A DNA stretch of 5,115 nt from Chloroflexi bacterium RBG_16_48_8 (lineage in GTDB: Bacteria; Chloroflexota; Anaerolineae; Anaerolineales; E44-bin32). Within the stretch, counting starts at the first letter, position 1, and each line of letters starts with the position of its first letter. Made by a program: the position numbers and the translations under genes. The notes beneath the pieces were generated by a model. That model was not told where the DNA came from. It ran no database searches and saw only the letters and a list, made by a program, of their open reading frames with translations. Location: assembly GCA_001795115.1 (NCBI GenBank), contig MGNI01000173.1, forward strand, positions 28,987 through 34,101. Direction: 5' to 3'. Shown here one piece after another: positions 4,963 through 5,115 of the stretch.

Positions 4963-5115
4963 ATGGATCGCAGATTAACACAGGTGGTCGTTTCTCTCAT
5001 CGCAGTCCTGGTTTTCTTTTTACTCATCGTGTGGATTGGCGGGATGATCAACGAAAACCTGAAACTCGATGAAACAGCGCTCCTGCGTTTCGTGTTTGTA
5101 GGCATAGGCCTGGTA
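4963..5115 (+). CDS. Membrane protein, N-terminal fragment, function unknown
   Basis: Fifty-one codons are visible before the window ends. After a short basic start (Met-Asp-Arg-Arg) comes a hydrophobic span at about residues 8-29 (core VVVSLIAVLVFFLLIVWIGG), predicted to cross the membrane. A polar loop follows (about 30-41, NENLKLDET), and then a second hydrophobic stretch begins (FVFVGIGLV). The Arg pair before the first helix favours an inside N-terminus. The gene starts 70 bp after the ATPase stop on the same strand with no clear terminator between them, so co-transcription is likely. A T or S component of the ECF importer would be expected near here, but nothing in these 51 residues identifies one. 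Confidence 0.75.
   Translation, partial: MDRRLTQVVVSLIAVLVFFLLIVWIGGMINENLKLDETALLRFVFVGIGLV

Overview
The window looks like chromosomal DNA from a bacterium of the phylum Chloroflexota, most likely Anaerolineae or a relative. This is inferred from the mix of genes: an S9-type peptidase, secreted lipoprotein-like proteins with acidic or Pro/Thr-rich segments, a single-chain duplicated ECF-transporter ATPase and a SAM hydroxide adenosyltransferase homologue. No rRNA, tRNA, CRISPR array or transposase is visible, so the assignment is not proven.

Left part (1-1625): the 3' end of a plus-strand S9-family serine peptidase runs in from outside the window. It meets two minus-strand genes head-on. 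A large nested palindrome (374-474) sits at the convergence point and overlaps the peptidase stop codon. The first minus-strand gene (503-895) encodes a small, very acidic protein that reads like the C-terminal part of a larger secreted protein. The second (1002-1625, GTG start) encodes a lipoprotein with a lipobox, a PYPTYT-repeat linker and a DUF4352-like domain.

Middle (1626-2227): about 600 bp of visibly AT-rich DNA with no convincing gene separates the minus-strand pair from the plus-strand genes. It must hold the divergent promoters. It also contains a segment bounded by a perfect 10-bp inverted repeat with a hairpin inside it (1973-2096).

Right part (2228-5115): three plus-strand genes. 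These are a SAM hydroxide adenosyltransferase (DUF62) homologue with its catalytic Asp-Arg-His set intact, a fused two-domain ECF ATPase, and the start of a membrane protein that runs off the end. The ATPase would power uptake of a small metabolite together with T and S membrane components that are not in view; the partial membrane protein may or may not be one of them. The 250-bp gap before the ATPase is unusual: the best homology-based start has no Shine-Dalgarno, and it is preceded by a 22-codon ORF that does have one and that ends inside a hairpin.

No wholly new system can be demonstrated here. The points most worth a second look are the structured leader of the ATPase gene, the nested palindromes, the apparently 5'-truncated acidic protein, and the linkage of a SAM-cleaving enzyme to an ECF transporter.
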